From the NCBI GenBank assembly GCA_035455185.1, contig DATIFQ010000415.1, positions 1 to 40,744 on the forward strand: DNA of 40,744 bases, given 5' to 3'. Position 1 is the first letter of the stretch. Each line of letters opens with the position of its first letter. Source of the stretch: JAEHDI01 sp035455185 (GTDB taxonomy: Bacteria; Acidobacteriota; Terriglobia; Bryobacterales; Bryobacteraceae). The translations under genes were made by a program, and so were the position numbers. Positions 7,717-16,074 of this stretch are shown in pieces. The notes under the pieces are model-generated. The model worked only from the letters and a program-made list of their open reading frames with translations. It did no database searches and was not told where the DNA came from.

Positions 7717-8217
7717 ATGGACGTCATTCTCTTTTTGGTCTTCGCCGGGATCGCAGTCGTCTGCGCGGTCAATCTGGTGGTACAGACCCACCCGATCGCC
7801 AGTGCAATCTCCCTTGTCGGCGTCATGGGCTCGCTGGCGGTGTTATACCTTCTGCTCGGAGGCGAATTCATCGCCGCCGTTCAGGTGATCGTCTACGCCG
7901 GCGCCATCATGGTGTTGTTCGTCTTCGTCATCATGCTGCTGAACGCCGGCGCCGAGCAGAAATCCGGAGGGTCGCTAACGGCCCGTTATCTCGGCATCCC
8001 TCTCCTGATCGTGCTGCTCGGGTTGCTGAGTTTCCTGATTCGCATCATGTTGCCGCCGTCGGAAGGGGTCAGGTTCGGGGGGTTCACGGGAGGCTCTCCG
8101 GAAGCGGTTGGGCGGGTGCTGTTTACGCGTTATCTCCTGCCGTTCGAAGTGACGTCGGTCCTCATCCTAGTCGCTATCCTCGGCGCGATTGTGCTTGCAC
8201 GGAAGGAGCTGGATTGA
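7717..8217 (+). CDS. nuoJ: NADH-quinone oxidoreductase subunit J
   Basis: NuoJ is a five-helix membrane subunit of complex I. The 166-residue product has the characteristic ASAISLVGVMGSLAVLYLLLGGEFIAAVQVIVYAGAIMVLFVFVIMLLN region, including the conserved transmembrane helix 3 with its pi-bulge zone. It also has the usual C-terminal helix (VTSVLILVAILGAIVLARKE). The ATG at 7717 was chosen because it begins the first conserved helix (MDVILFLVF) directly after the nuoH stop. Upstream in-frame codons would lie inside nuoH. Its end overlaps or abuts the nuoK start. Confidence 0.95.
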   Translation: MDVILFLVFAGIAVVCAVNLVVQTHPIASAISLVGVMGSLAVLYLLLGGEFIAAVQVIVYAGAIMVLFVFVIMLLNAGAEQKSGGSLTARYLGIPLLIVLLGLLSFLIRIMLPPSEGVRFGGFTGGSPEAVGRVLFTRYLLPFEVTSVLILVAILGAIVLARKELD

Positions 8218-8219
8218 AT

Positions 8220-8528
8220 ATGACCGCCGTACCGCTGTCGTGGTACCTGACGCTGAGCGCCATCCTGTTCGCACTCGGCGTGGCCGGCTTCCTGATCCGC
8301 CGAAACATCATTACCGTTTTCATGTCCATCGAGTTGATGCTGAACGCGGTGAACCTCAGTTTCGTCGCCTTTTCGTACCAGCTCAAGCAGGTGGACGGAC
8401 ATATCTTCACGTTCTTCGTCATGGTGGTGGCCGCCGCCGAGGCGGCTGTCGGTCTCGCGATTATCCTCACGGTGTTTAAGAATCGCGGCACGTTGCAGAT
8501 TGACGAAGTCAGCTCGATGAAGTACTAA
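8220..8528 (+). CDS. nuoK: NADH-quinone oxidoreductase subunit K
   Basis: NuoK is a three-helix membrane subunit homologous to MrpC, with two conserved glutamates on the proton path. The 102-residue product shows both: IELML in helix 2 (about residue 37) and AAAEAAVGLAIIL in helix 3 (about residue 71). An AAGGAG ribosome site lies at 8203-8208. The ATG at 8220 is 11 bases downstream and gives the usual family length. A TTG at 8214, which would overlap the nuoJ stop and lie 5 bases from the site, is possible and would add two residues. Confidence 0.95.
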   Translation: MTAVPLSWYLTLSAILFALGVAGFLIRRNIITVFMSIELMLNAVNLSFVAFSYQLKQVDGHIFTFFVMVVAAAEAAVGLAIILTVFKNRGTLQIDEVSSMKY

Positions 8529-8532
8529 CACG

Positions 8533-10383
8533 ATGCTGCACCTCTGGCTCATCCCCGCTCTGCCGCTCGCCGGTTTCCTCGTGAACGGCCTGTTCGGTCG
8601 CCGCATGCCGAAGGCGCTGGTCGATGCCGTCGCGATCGGCTCCGTGCTGCTTTCATTTCTCTGGGTGCTCCGGACACTCTCCGCTCTGGGGACGATGGAG
8701 GCCGCCTATGTCGAGCGCTACTTTGACTGGATTCGCAGCGGCACGCTGAACGTCGGCTTCGAGTTCGCCGTCGACCGCCTCACCGCCGTCATGCTGCTTG
8801 TCGTCACCGGCGTCGGCCTGCTCATCCACATCTATTCGGCCGGCTACATGGCCCACGAGGGCGGCTACTACCGCTTTTTCGCTTACCTGAACCTGTTCAT
8901 GTTCTTCATGCTGGTTCTCGTGATGGCAGCCAACTTCCTGCTGATGTTTGTCGGCTGGGAGGGCGTCGGGCTGTGCAGTTACCTCCTGATCGGCTTCTAC
9001 TTCCTCCGCAAGAGCGCCTCCGACGCCGGCAAGAAGGCGTTCATCGTGAACCGCATCGGTGATTTCGGCTTCTCGCTGGCCGTCTTTCTGATTTTCATAA
9101 CCTTCGGTTCGCTGGATTTTGGCACGGTCTTCGCGGCCGCATCGAAAATGCCGGTTGAGTCCGGCTTGGGTGTCCTGACGGCAATCGGCCTGCTCCTGAT
9201 GGTCGGCGCCGCCGGCAAATCCGCCCAGATTCCCCTCTACGTCTGGCTTCCCGATGCGATGGAGGGCCCCACGCCGGTCTCCGCACTGATTCACGCGGCA
9301 ACAATGGTCACGGCGGGCGTCTACATGGTCGCCCGCAGCGCGGCGATCTACATGCACGCTCCGCTCGCGCTGGACGTGGTCGCAATCGTGGGTCTCGCGA
9401 CCGCGTTCTTCTCGGCGACGATCGGTCTCGCACAAACCGACATCAAGAAGGTCTTCGCCTACTCGACTATCTCGCAGCTCGGATATATGTTCCTCGGACT
9501 GGGTGCGGGCGCCTTCTCGGCCGGTATCTTCCACCTGGTGACACACGCGTTCTTCAAGGCCCTGCTCTTTCTGGGCGCGGGGAGCGTGATTCACGCACTC
9601 AGCGGGGAGCAGGACCTCCGGAACATGGGCGGCCTTCGCAAACACACGCCGATCACTTTCTTAACAATCCTCTGCGCCGCTGTCGCCATCGCCGGGGTGC
9701 CGCCGTTCTCGGGGTTCCACAGTAAAGACGCCATCCTCCTGGCGGCACATCACCACGCTCCGTGGATGTACTGGGTGGGGGTGATCACGGCCGGCATGAC
9801 CGCGTTTTACGTCTTCCGAGCCGTGTTCCTCGCCTTCTTCGGCAGTTATCGAGGGCATCACCATCCGCATGAGTCGCCCGCGGTGATCACTTTGCCGCTC
9901 GTGGCGCTCGCGCTTCTGTCGCTCGCCGGAGGGTACTTCGACGTGCCGAGGTTCCTCGAACCTCTATTCCCCCAGGCAGCGGAGGAACACAACTTCACTC
10001 TGGTGGCCATATCCGTCGCCGCGGGACTGGCAGGTATTGGGCTCGCCTGGCTGTTCTATGTGGCGCGGCCCGGCGCCGCCGACGCATTCGCAGCGAGCCT
10101 CGGGCGCCTGTATCAATGGGTCTATGACAAGTACTACGTCGACGAGGTGTACAACGCGACGATCGTCCGTCCGGTTGTGGGAGGCTCGACACGGATGCTC
10201 TGGCGCGGAGTTGACGTCGCGGTGATTGACGGTGCGGTAAACGGTATCGGCGCACGAGCGCGCGGAATCGGCGGTGTCCTGAGGCTCTTCCAGTCCGGGA
10301 ACATTCGAAGCTACGCCGCCTGGGTGTTGGCCGGATCGGTCCTTGCTCTCATCGCGTTCGTATTCGGGGGAAGTGTCCGATGA
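8533..10383 (+). CDS. nuoL: NADH-quinone oxidoreductase subunit L (antiporter-like)
   Basis: NuoL is the distal proton-pumping subunit, related to MrpA Na+/H+ antiporters. The 616-residue protein has the expected core: LLMFVGWEGVGLCSYLLIGFY with the key Glu, AGKSAQIPLYVWLPDAMEGPTPVSALIHAATMVTAG, and DIKKVFAYSTISQLGYMFLG. A C-terminal extension (about 500-616) matches the lateral helix and final anchor helix typical of NuoL rather than M or N. Start 4 bases after the nuoK stop; stop overlaps nuoM in an ATGA. Confidence 0.97.
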   Translation: MLHLWLIPALPLAGFLVNGLFGRRMPKALVDAVAIGSVLLSFLWVLRTLSALGTMEAAYVERYFDWIRSGTLNVGFEFAVDRLTAVMLLVVTGVGLLIHIYSAGYMAHEGGYYRFFAYLNLFMFFMLVLVMAANFLLMFVGWEGVGLCSYLLIGFYFLRKSASDAGKKAFIVNRIGDFGFSLAVFLIFITFGSLDFGTVFAAASKMPVESGLGVLTAIGLLLMVGAAGKSAQIPLYVWLPDAMEGPTPVSALIHAATMVTAGVYMVARSAAIYMHAPLALDVVAIVGLATAFFSATIGLAQTDIKKVFAYSTISQLGYMFLGLGAGAFSAGIFHLVTHAFFKALLFLGAGSVIHALSGEQDLRNMGGLRKHTPITFLTILCAAVAIAGVPPFSGFHSKDAILLAAHHHAPWMYWVGVITAGMTAFYVFRAVFLAFFGSYRGHHHPHESPAVITLPLVALALLSLAGGYFDVPRFLEPLFPQAAEEHNFTLVAISVAAGLAGIGLAWLFYVARPGAADAFAASLGRLYQWVYDKYYVDEVYNATIVRPVVGGSTRMLWRGVDVAVIDGAVNGIGARARGIGGVLRLFQSGNIRSYAAWVLAGSVLALIAFVFGGSVR

Positions 10384-11951
10384 CCTTCTTGAACCTCTGC
10401 CTCCTCCTTCCCCTCGCCGGGTTCTTCCTGCTGCTCGTCATTCCCCGGGCTCGCGAGAATGCCATTCGGATCGCCTGTCTTGCGACCTCCCTTATCTCAT
10501 TCGTGCTGTCGCTAGGCCTGGCGGTGAGCTTTGACGCGGCGAAGTCCGGTTTTCAGTTTGTAACGGACTCGCCGTGGATTTCATCTCCGCCCATCCGCTA
10601 TCACGTCGGCATTGACGGCCTCAGCCTCTGGCTGGTCCTATTGGCCACGCTGCTGACTCCGATCGCCGCGCTGATTTCCTGGCGCTACATCGAAAAGCGC
10701 GTGAAGGAGTTCTATGCCTTCCTGCTGCTCATGGAGTTCGGACTGATCGGCGTTTTCGTCTCCCTGGATCTGATCCTGTTCTATGTTTTCTGGGAGGTCT
10801 CGCTGGTGCCGATGTACTTCCTCATCGGCGTCTGGGGCCACGAACGGCGGATTTACGCTGCCGTCAAGTTCTTCCTTTACACCATGGCCGGGTCGGTGTT
10901 GATGCTGGCGGCCATGATCTATCTCTACACACTCTCGGACACCTTCGACTTCACCAGGCTCTCGGCGTTGATGGCGGCGGGCCGGATCTCCCTGCGCCCA
11001 GCCGAGGAGTTGCTGTTGTTCCTCGCGTTTTTCCTTGCCTTCGCGATCAAGGTTCCGCTGTTCCCGCTCCACACCTGGTTGCCGGACGCGCACGTGGAGG
11101 CGCCCACGGCTGGTTCTGTCATCCTCGCCTCGGTGATGCTGAAGATGGGAACCTATGGACTGCTGCGATTTTGCCTGCCGCTGTTTCCCTCGGCATCGAG
11201 GGAGAGCGCGCCCTGGGTGGTCACGCTGGCGATCGTCGGCATCATCTACGGGGCCCTTGTGGCGATGGTCCAGCCGAACATGAAGAAGCTTGTGGCCTAT
11301 TCGTCCGTGAGCCATCTGGGCTTCGTCGTGCTCGGCATTTTCTCGTTCACCCAACTCGGTCTTGATGGCGCCGTCTACCAGATGCTGAACCACGGCGTGT
11401 CGACCGGAGCGCTCTTCATGCTGGTCGGGTACATGTACGAACGCCGGCATTCGCTCGAGATCGCCGACTACGGCGGGGTCGCGACTCCCGCTCCCGGACT
11501 GGCCGCCGTTTTCATGATCACCACTCTGGCAAGCATCGGATTGCCGATGCTCAACAATTTCGTCGGCGAATTCCTCGTCCTTCAGGGTGCCGCGCAGGCG
11601 AACTTCAAGTGGGCTGTCTACGCCGCGATCGGGGTAATCCTTTCGGCCTGTTACATGCTCTGGCTTTACCAGCGCGCCTTCTTCGGCGAGGCCAGCGAAA
11701 CTGTCCGGTCCCATCTCCGGGATCTGACCCCGCGCGAATGGGTGGCCATAGCGCCGCTACTGATTTTGATGGTCTGGATGGGAACGGCTACCCGCACCTT
11801 TCTGCCCGCAATCAGCTCCGCGAATGCGCAAATCCTCGAGCAGACGCAGCATAACGTAGAGTTTCACGTCCGATCGGCTCCTTCGACGGAGGTGTCGGTT
11901 TCAGCCCTGCTCGGAACTGAGACTCGCACGGAGGCCGACCATGCCCACTGA
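10380..11951 (+). CDS. nuoM: NADH-quinone oxidoreductase subunit M (antiporter-like)
   Basis: NuoM is the second antiporter-like proton-pumping subunit. The 523-residue product has about 14 hydrophobic segments. Family motifs are YHVGIDGLSLWLVLLATLLTP (about 78-98), LILFYVFWEVSLVPMYFLIGVWG with its conserved Glu, KVPLFPLHTWLPDAHVEAPTAGSVILA and NMKKLVAYSSVSHLGFVVLG. It starts in an ATGA overlap with nuoL and its end overlaps nuoN by 11 bases. The last 40 residues are polar and His/Thr rich and look non-conserved. Confidence 0.97.
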   Translation: MTFLNLCLLLPLAGFFLLLVIPRARENAIRIACLATSLISFVLSLGLAVSFDAAKSGFQFVTDSPWISSPPIRYHVGIDGLSLWLVLLATLLTPIAALISWRYIEKRVKEFYAFLLLMEFGLIGVFVSLDLILFYVFWEVSLVPMYFLIGVWGHERRIYAAVKFFLYTMAGSVLMLAAMIYLYTLSDTFDFTRLSALMAAGRISLRPAEELLLFLAFFLAFAIKVPLFPLHTWLPDAHVEAPTAGSVILASVMLKMGTYGLLRFCLPLFPSASRESAPWVVTLAIVGIIYGALVAMVQPNMKKLVAYSSVSHLGFVVLGIFSFTQLGLDGAVYQMLNHGVSTGALFMLVGYMYERRHSLEIADYGGVATPAPGLAAVFMITTLASIGLPMLNNFVGEFLVLQGAAQANFKWAVYAAIGVILSACYMLWLYQRAFFGEASETVRSHLRDLTPREWVAIAPLLILMVWMGTATRTFLPAISSANAQILEQTQHNVEFHVRSAPSTEVSVSALLGTETRTEADHAH

Positions 11952-13407
11952 TTTTGTCCCATCGGCCGCCGAACTTTGCCGGGTCCTTCCCGAGATCATT
12001 CTCACCCTCGCCGGCACGGTGATCATGGTTCTGACGCCGTTCTCCCGGAACAGAGGTGCTTCGCGGCTCGGTTCCTTCGCGCTCGCCGGCCTGCTGGCGT
12101 CGGCCGTTGCGGCGATTGCGGCACAGTCGAACCCGGGCCCCGCATTTCAGGGGATGTTGATGGTCGACGGCTTCGCGACGTTTTTTCGACTGCTTGTCAT
12201 TGGCGTTGGCGTCCTTACGTTGCTTTCCTCCAGTCACTACCTCCGCCGCGAAGGCGTTGAGCCGGGCGAGTACTACGCACTGCTTCTGTTCTCGGTGGTC
12301 GGGCAGTGCGTGATGGCGGCTTCGAACGAACTGATCATCATGTTCGTCGGTCTCGAGATCTCGTCGATCGCCAGCTACATCCTCGCCGGCTACCTTCGCG
12401 ACGACCGCCGCGCCAATGAGTCGGCGCTCAAGTATTTCCTGCTCGGCTCCTTCGCCACGGCGTTCCTGCTTTACGGCGTCGCGTGGACCTACGGATTAAC
12501 GGGCACGACCAGCCTGCCTGAAATTCGGGCCGCGCTCACCGGACTTGAGTCGATCAGGTCCGAGCTCCTTGTCGCCGCCGCCGCCGCGCTGATGTTCGTC
12601 GGCTTCGCGTTCAAGATTTCGGCATGGCCGTTTCAGATCTGGGCTCCCGACGTCTATCAGGGAGCGCCGGCGCCTGTCGCCGCGTTCCTCTCCGCGGGTC
12701 CCAAGGCCGCCGCCTTCGCCATCCTGCTTCGGGTTTTCATCACGGCCTTCGATCCGATCAGCGCGCGTTGGGAGCCCTTTGTATGGCTCTCGGCTCTGTT
12801 TACGATGATCATCGGCAACTTCGCCGCATTGACGCAGTCCAACATCAAGCGGCTGCTCGCCTACAGTTCGATCGCTCACGCCGGCTATGTTCTGGTTGCC
12901 GTTACGGCGCACTCTCAGTTGGGTACCGCGGCCGCGATGTTCTACCTCGCCTCTTACGCACTGATGAACATCGGCGCCTTCACCGTCGTGACCCACTTCT
13001 CCCGCAAGGGTGAGCGTTACGTCGACGTGCAGGACCTTGCCGGTCTTGGGGTGCGCCAACCCGTCACCGCCGCGCTGTTCTCGATTTTTCTGCTCTCGTT
13101 GATCGGCGTCCCCCTCACCGGCGGCTTCTTCGGAAAGTTTTATGTTTTCAAGGCTGCCCTCGACGGGGGCTTGGTCTGGCTGACCGTGCTCGGTTTGTTG
13201 AATAGCGCCGTTGCCGCCTACTACTATCTGCGGATCATCGTCGTGATGTACATGCACGAGCCCGGCGAGTCGACGGACACGCTGCCTGCGCCCGGTACGG
13301 GTCTCAGCATTGCTCTCTGGGGTTCTGCGTTGGGCACGCTGCTGCTGGGCGTTTACCCGGCGGTGATCCTGGACTTCGCCGACAAGTCCGCGAAGTTTCT
13401 GAAGTAG
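11941..13407 (+). CDS. nuoN: NADH-quinone oxidoreductase subunit N (antiporter-like)
   Basis: NuoN is the third antiporter-like subunit, lying between NuoM and the small subunits A, J and K. The 488-residue protein contains ELIIMFVGLEISSIASYILAGYLRDDRRANESALKYFLLGSFATAF, FKISAWPFQIWAPDVYQGAPAPVAAFLS and NIKRLLAYSSIAHAGYVLVAV. These are the loops and helices that mark the family. It ends the operon. The stop is only 3 bases from the end of the convergent gene on the other strand, and no terminator hairpin is visible between them. Confidence 0.97.
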   Translation: MPTDFVPSAAELCRVLPEIILTLAGTVIMVLTPFSRNRGASRLGSFALAGLLASAVAAIAAQSNPGPAFQGMLMVDGFATFFRLLVIGVGVLTLLSSSHYLRREGVEPGEYYALLLFSVVGQCVMAASNELIIMFVGLEISSIASYILAGYLRDDRRANESALKYFLLGSFATAFLLYGVAWTYGLTGTTSLPEIRAALTGLESIRSELLVAAAAALMFVGFAFKISAWPFQIWAPDVYQGAPAPVAAFLSAGPKAAAFAILLRVFITAFDPISARWEPFVWLSALFTMIIGNFAALTQSNIKRLLAYSSIAHAGYVLVAVTAHSQLGTAAAMFYLASYALMNIGAFTVVTHFSRKGERYVDVQDLAGLGVRQPVTAALFSIFLLSLIGVPLTGGFFGKFYVFKAALDGGLVWLTVLGLLNSAVAAYYYLRIIVVMYMHEPGESTDTLPAPGTGLSIALWGSALGTLLLGVYPAVILDFADKSAKFLK

Positions 13408-13410
13408 GAA

Positions 13411-14076
13411 CTACGGCCTCCGGACGGTCTGCTGCATGTCGCCCGTCCCGCCAAGAGTCTCCTCTTCAATGGTGGGGACGCTGACCGGCCCTTCCGTCAA
13501 TCGAGGCTCCCGGGGATTGAGCGACTGGTCCCGCTTTGAGTCCGCTCTCCGGTTGTGGGGGCGCTTGCCTTGTGTTCGGCCGGGCGGCGACCAGGATGTT
13601 ACGCGATCGCCCTTGAAGTAGATCCTCGCGCCGCCGTAAACCCAAACGTCGCCTCGCTCTTCGTCGGGCTTGCCGAGGACCTTGATCACTTCCGTGCGGC
13701 TCGCGCCTACCCTGAGACGGCCCGCCGGGGACGATCCTCCGAAAATCGCCTTGCCGGGGACAGAGTTACCACCGGCGGTGGGTCGCGGTACGCTCGCCGC
13801 CTGATACGTGCCGCCACCCGAGTCCCCGAGCCATAGGCCGATCCATTTCCTGGCTGGCGGAAACACACTGGTGAAGACCACGAACATCAGTACGAAGAAC
13901 CCCAAGACAGGCAGCCGTGTGGAGATCAACCAGATAGCCGACGGCCGCAGGTCCCGGCGCAATGGAAGTTGTGATGGAGTCGCGCCACCGCGCGGCATCG
14001 TTTCGTTCCCTGCGGGTTTCGTCGAAGCTCCGGCGGCGCGCAGATTCTCAAGCCAGAATGCGAACCGATCCCTCAT
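13411..14076 (-). CDS. Membrane-anchored protein with a BamE/SmpA-like domain
   Basis: This 221-residue protein is not assigned a precise function. It has a cytoplasmic polar N-terminus (1-54), one hydrophobic segment (about 55-73), a glycine-rich linker, and a small domain at about 119-163. The domain reads LRVGASRTEVIKVLGKPDEERGDVWVYGG and then RIYFKGDRVTSW. The pattern G-x-S-x2-E-V-x3-L-G-x-P-D with a later WxYG and a F-x-G-D-x-V resembles the SmpA/OmlA (BamE) fold seen in many envelope proteins. The tail is basic and proline rich. The ATG at 14076 has GAGG six bases upstream; a GTG at 14088 is an alternative. It converges on nuoN with a 3-base gap. Confidence 0.6.
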   Translation of the reverse strand: MRDRFAFWLENLRAAGASTKPAGNETMPRGGATPSQLPLRRDLRPSAIWLISTRLPVLGFFVLMFVVFTSVFPPARKWIGLWLGDSGGGTYQAASVPRPTAGGNSVPGKAIFGGSSPAGRLRVGASRTEVIKVLGKPDEERGDVWVYGGARIYFKGDRVTSWSPPGRTQGKRPHNRRADSKRDQSLNPREPRLTEGPVSVPTIEEETLGGTGDMQQTVRRP

Positions 14077-14122
14077 CGCTGCCCTCACATCACAGCCTTG
14101 TATCCTGGCTCTCTTCTTGGGG

Positions 14123-14226
14123 GACCAACTAATGGTCGTCTGTCAGGGGTTGGTCTGTAAATAGCACTACCCCAGGACTAACGCCCCGTGGTACCAAGAC
14201 GAACCACGCGCCCGTCCTAGTACCAC
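14123..14226. other. Cluster of inverted repeats between two minus-strand genes
   Basis: This 190-bp gap holds several paired elements. GACCA at 14123-14127 faces TGGTC at 14133-14137. GACCAAC at 14123-14129 also pairs with GTTGGTC at 14149-14155. Further along, AGGAC (14174-14178) pairs with GTCCT (14214-14218) enclosing CGTGGT/ACCACG (14187-14192 and 14203-14208). GTGGTAC (14188-14194) can instead pair with GTACCAC (14220-14226). The two folds are mutually exclusive. No T-run follows, so this is not a standard terminator. Confidence 0.35.
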
Positions 14227-14255
14227 TCCTCACGCGGGCCGACCGTTACCTGACG

Positions 14256-14270
14256 GAGCGCTCGGCGCTC
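14256..14270. other. Short perfect hairpin over a stop codon
   Basis: GAGCGC (14256-14261) and GCGCTC (14265-14270) form a 6-bp perfect stem with a 3-base loop. It overlaps the last codons of the small membrane protein gene read on the minus strand. There is no downstream T-run, so it may stabilise the transcript end or cause weak pausing rather than act as a full terminator. Confidence 0.35.
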
Positions 14271-14478
14271 AGAACCGCATCCAGGCTGGCAGCAATCCGA
14301 GGTGGTCGGCGGTGAGGAAAAGGATGATCAAGACTGCGGCAGCCAGGGGGATGTGGCTGGCTATTCTCCAAAGGAGCGAGGGTTTGAGATACTTGACGTC
14401 CGGCAAGGCCTCGTCAAGAGGTCCTTTCCCCATGACGGGGGGAGCCGGGGTTCTGAACTTCCCCGATACGTATGGCAT
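14269..14478 (-). CDS. Small hypothetical single-pass membrane protein
   Basis: I do not recognise this 69-residue protein. It has a proline-rich polar N-terminus (1-30), a short amphipathic part with LLWRIASHIP, and one hydrophobic segment at about 43-57, ending in GLLPAWMRF. The start at 14478 is supported by a strong AGGGAG ribosome site a few bases upstream. In-frame codons further upstream lack one. A possible -10 box TAGAAT lies at 14539-14534, which would give a leader of about 49 nt. Codon use resembles the neighbours. It may be an accessory membrane subunit, but nothing in the sequence says of what. Confidence 0.55.
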   Translation of the reverse strand: MPYVSGKFRTPAPPVMGKGPLDEALPDVKYLKPSLLWRIASHIPLAAAVLIILFLTADHLGLLPAWMRF

Positions 14479-14692
14479 AGGCTCCCTTCCGGCGCCTCGT
14501 GCACGCTCGGCACGCAGGGCGCCAGCACTGGACATTCTAACTCGGTTGCCCACTTTCAGGAAATAGCGAAAAAGTCACACTGGTTATCGTCGTACCGGTA
14601 CGATTCATTACGATTTTCGCTGGGCTGCCGCTCCCGGACGGCCGCGGCTCCTTAAGAGCATGAGCGATGTTCGGACTTTTTCAGCACTCCTG

Positions 14693-15379
14693 TTAGAAGC
14701 AATCCTTCAGTTCCGAGAAGCTCTGCAGGATCAGGAGCCGGCCGTTGCCAGCCGGAATCTCCTGCCGCTCGAGCGTCCAGGTGTGCGCGTGGGGTATAAA
14801 CACCGCTCCTAGTCCCGCGCCCAGTGCGGGGTTAATGTCGGATTTCGGCGAGTTCCCTATCATCCACGTGCGTGCGGGATCGAGACCGCGCCGCTTCACC
14901 AGTTCCCGGTATGCGTCCGCATCCTTCTCCTTCACGATCGCTGTGTGCGCAAAGTACGGTCCGAGTCCGGAGCGATCCAGCTTGAGTTTCTGCTCGTCCG
15001 CGTGACCCTTTGTGAACAGCGTCAGATCGTGGCGCCGAGCGAGGTACTTGAGCGTCTCGTGCACCCCAGGGATCACCTCCATCGGGTGATGAATCAGCTT
15101 CTCCCCGAACATCATCACGCGGTCCAGATCTTCCTCACGGATATGCCTCTCGGCCAGACGCAGATAGCATTGGCGAAGATTGCGCGCGAAATTTGCCGAA
15201 CCGTAGCCGTGAATCTTGTTGTTCACCAGTTCGATTTCGTCCAGCACCGCCCGAACCCCGATTGCGTCGAGTGTCGAGTGGTCCAGGAACTCAACGAACT
15301 GTTCGAACGCCCGCTCGAAGAAAACGTTATTCTCCCAGAGTGTGTCGTCGGCGTCGACGATCAGATGTTGCGGGGTCAT
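14693..15379 (-). CDS. HAD-family hydrolase
   Basis: This 228-residue protein is a haloacid-dehalogenase-type phosphatase. Motif I is VDADDTLW with nucleophile D9 and acid D11. Motif II is FTKG (T123), motif III is K150 in AIVKEK, and motif IV is GNSPKSD (175-181). The helical cap between residues 15 and 100 fits subfamily I, in the style of phosphoglycolate phosphatases or YjjG nucleotidases. Substrate cannot be told from sequence. Its start overlaps the stop of the upstream Lon-domain gene by 4 bases (ATGA), so the two are translated together on the minus strand. Confidence 0.88.
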   Translation of the reverse strand: MTPQHLIVDADDTLWENNVFFERAFEQFVEFLDHSTLDAIGVRAVLDEIELVNNKIHGYGSANFARNLRQCYLRLAERHIREEDLDRVMMFGEKLIHHPMEVIPGVHETLKYLARRHDLTLFTKGHADEQKLKLDRSGLGPYFAHTAIVKEKDADAYRELVKRRGLDPARTWMIGNSPKSDINPALGAGLGAVFIPHAHTWTLERQEIPAGNGRLLILQSFSELKDCF

Positions 15380-16014
15380 GGTTCCAAGAGGCTTCCGGGC
15401 TGCTGCCCCTTGCCGTTGCTCGGAGCCACGGACTTCATGCGTCCGACGTACCGCTGCCGGGGAATGAACTCTTCGAGAAAATCCACGATCCGGCGCAGTC
15501 TCTCATTCTCCGATCGCAATCCGAGGAGAGTTTGCCGGAAGTCGAGGTCTGCGACTATCTGGGCGAGTTGGAAGCTGAGCTGTGGATCACCCAGATCGGG
15601 CTTTAGAGCCGGCCCAGATTGCTCCAGTGAACGCAGTGCCTCAAAGGCGTCAAAGGCCTTCTGCTTCAGCGGGAGAGGTGCGGGGTCCTCCTCCGCGTCA
15701 TCAAAAAACTGAACCGGCCCGCGCAAGTAGCTCTTTTCCTCGTTCAGAAGAAGCAGTTCAAAGCGCCTCCGCCCGACGGTACCGATATCCATCCTGCCGT
15801 CCGAATACCGTTTGTAGACCGTCTCCACGGTGGCGGTGCACCCGACATTGACAATGCCCTGCTCCCGCGCGAGAACCACGCCGAATTCCGTATGTTCCTC
15901 CAGGGTGTCGCTGATCATTTCCTTGTATCGATCCTCGAAAATGTGCAGGGGCAAGGAGGTTCGGGGAAACAGCACTACATTCAATGGAAAGAGCGGCAAC
16001 AATTCCCCCTGCAT
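15376..16014 (-). CDS. LON substrate-binding domain protein
   Basis: The 212-residue product matches the N-terminal domain of Lon proteases as a free-standing protein. It begins with LLPLFPLNVVLFPRTSLPLHIFEDRYKEMI (5-34) and has GVVLARE, a G-RRRFELL strand (81-88) and a helical C-terminal half. No AAA+ or Ser-Lys protease domain follows. Stand-alone proteins of this type are widespread; their role is not settled, and substrate recognition or an adaptor role is inferred. Its start lies 60 bp from the divergent shikimate kinase gene. Confidence 0.88.
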   Translation of the reverse strand: MQGELLPLFPLNVVLFPRTSLPLHIFEDRYKEMISDTLEEHTEFGVVLAREQGIVNVGCTATVETVYKRYSDGRMDIGTVGRRRFELLLLNEEKSYLRGPVQFFDDAEEDPAPLPLKQKAFDAFEALRSLEQSGPALKPDLGDPQLSFQLAQIVADLDFRQTLLGLRSENERLRRIVDFLEEFIPRQRYVGRMKSVAPSNGKGQQPGSLLEP

Positions 16015-16074
16015 GCTACCATTATGGCTGCCGTACGCCCAATGGGTCGAGTCCCCGGGGCTGGAGCGGAGTGG

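Noticed and set aside
10638..11714. A 358-codon minus-strand open frame opposite nuoM
   Set aside because: It is very rich in Gln, Glu, His and Arg with no hydrophobic core, and nuoM is unmistakable on the other strand.
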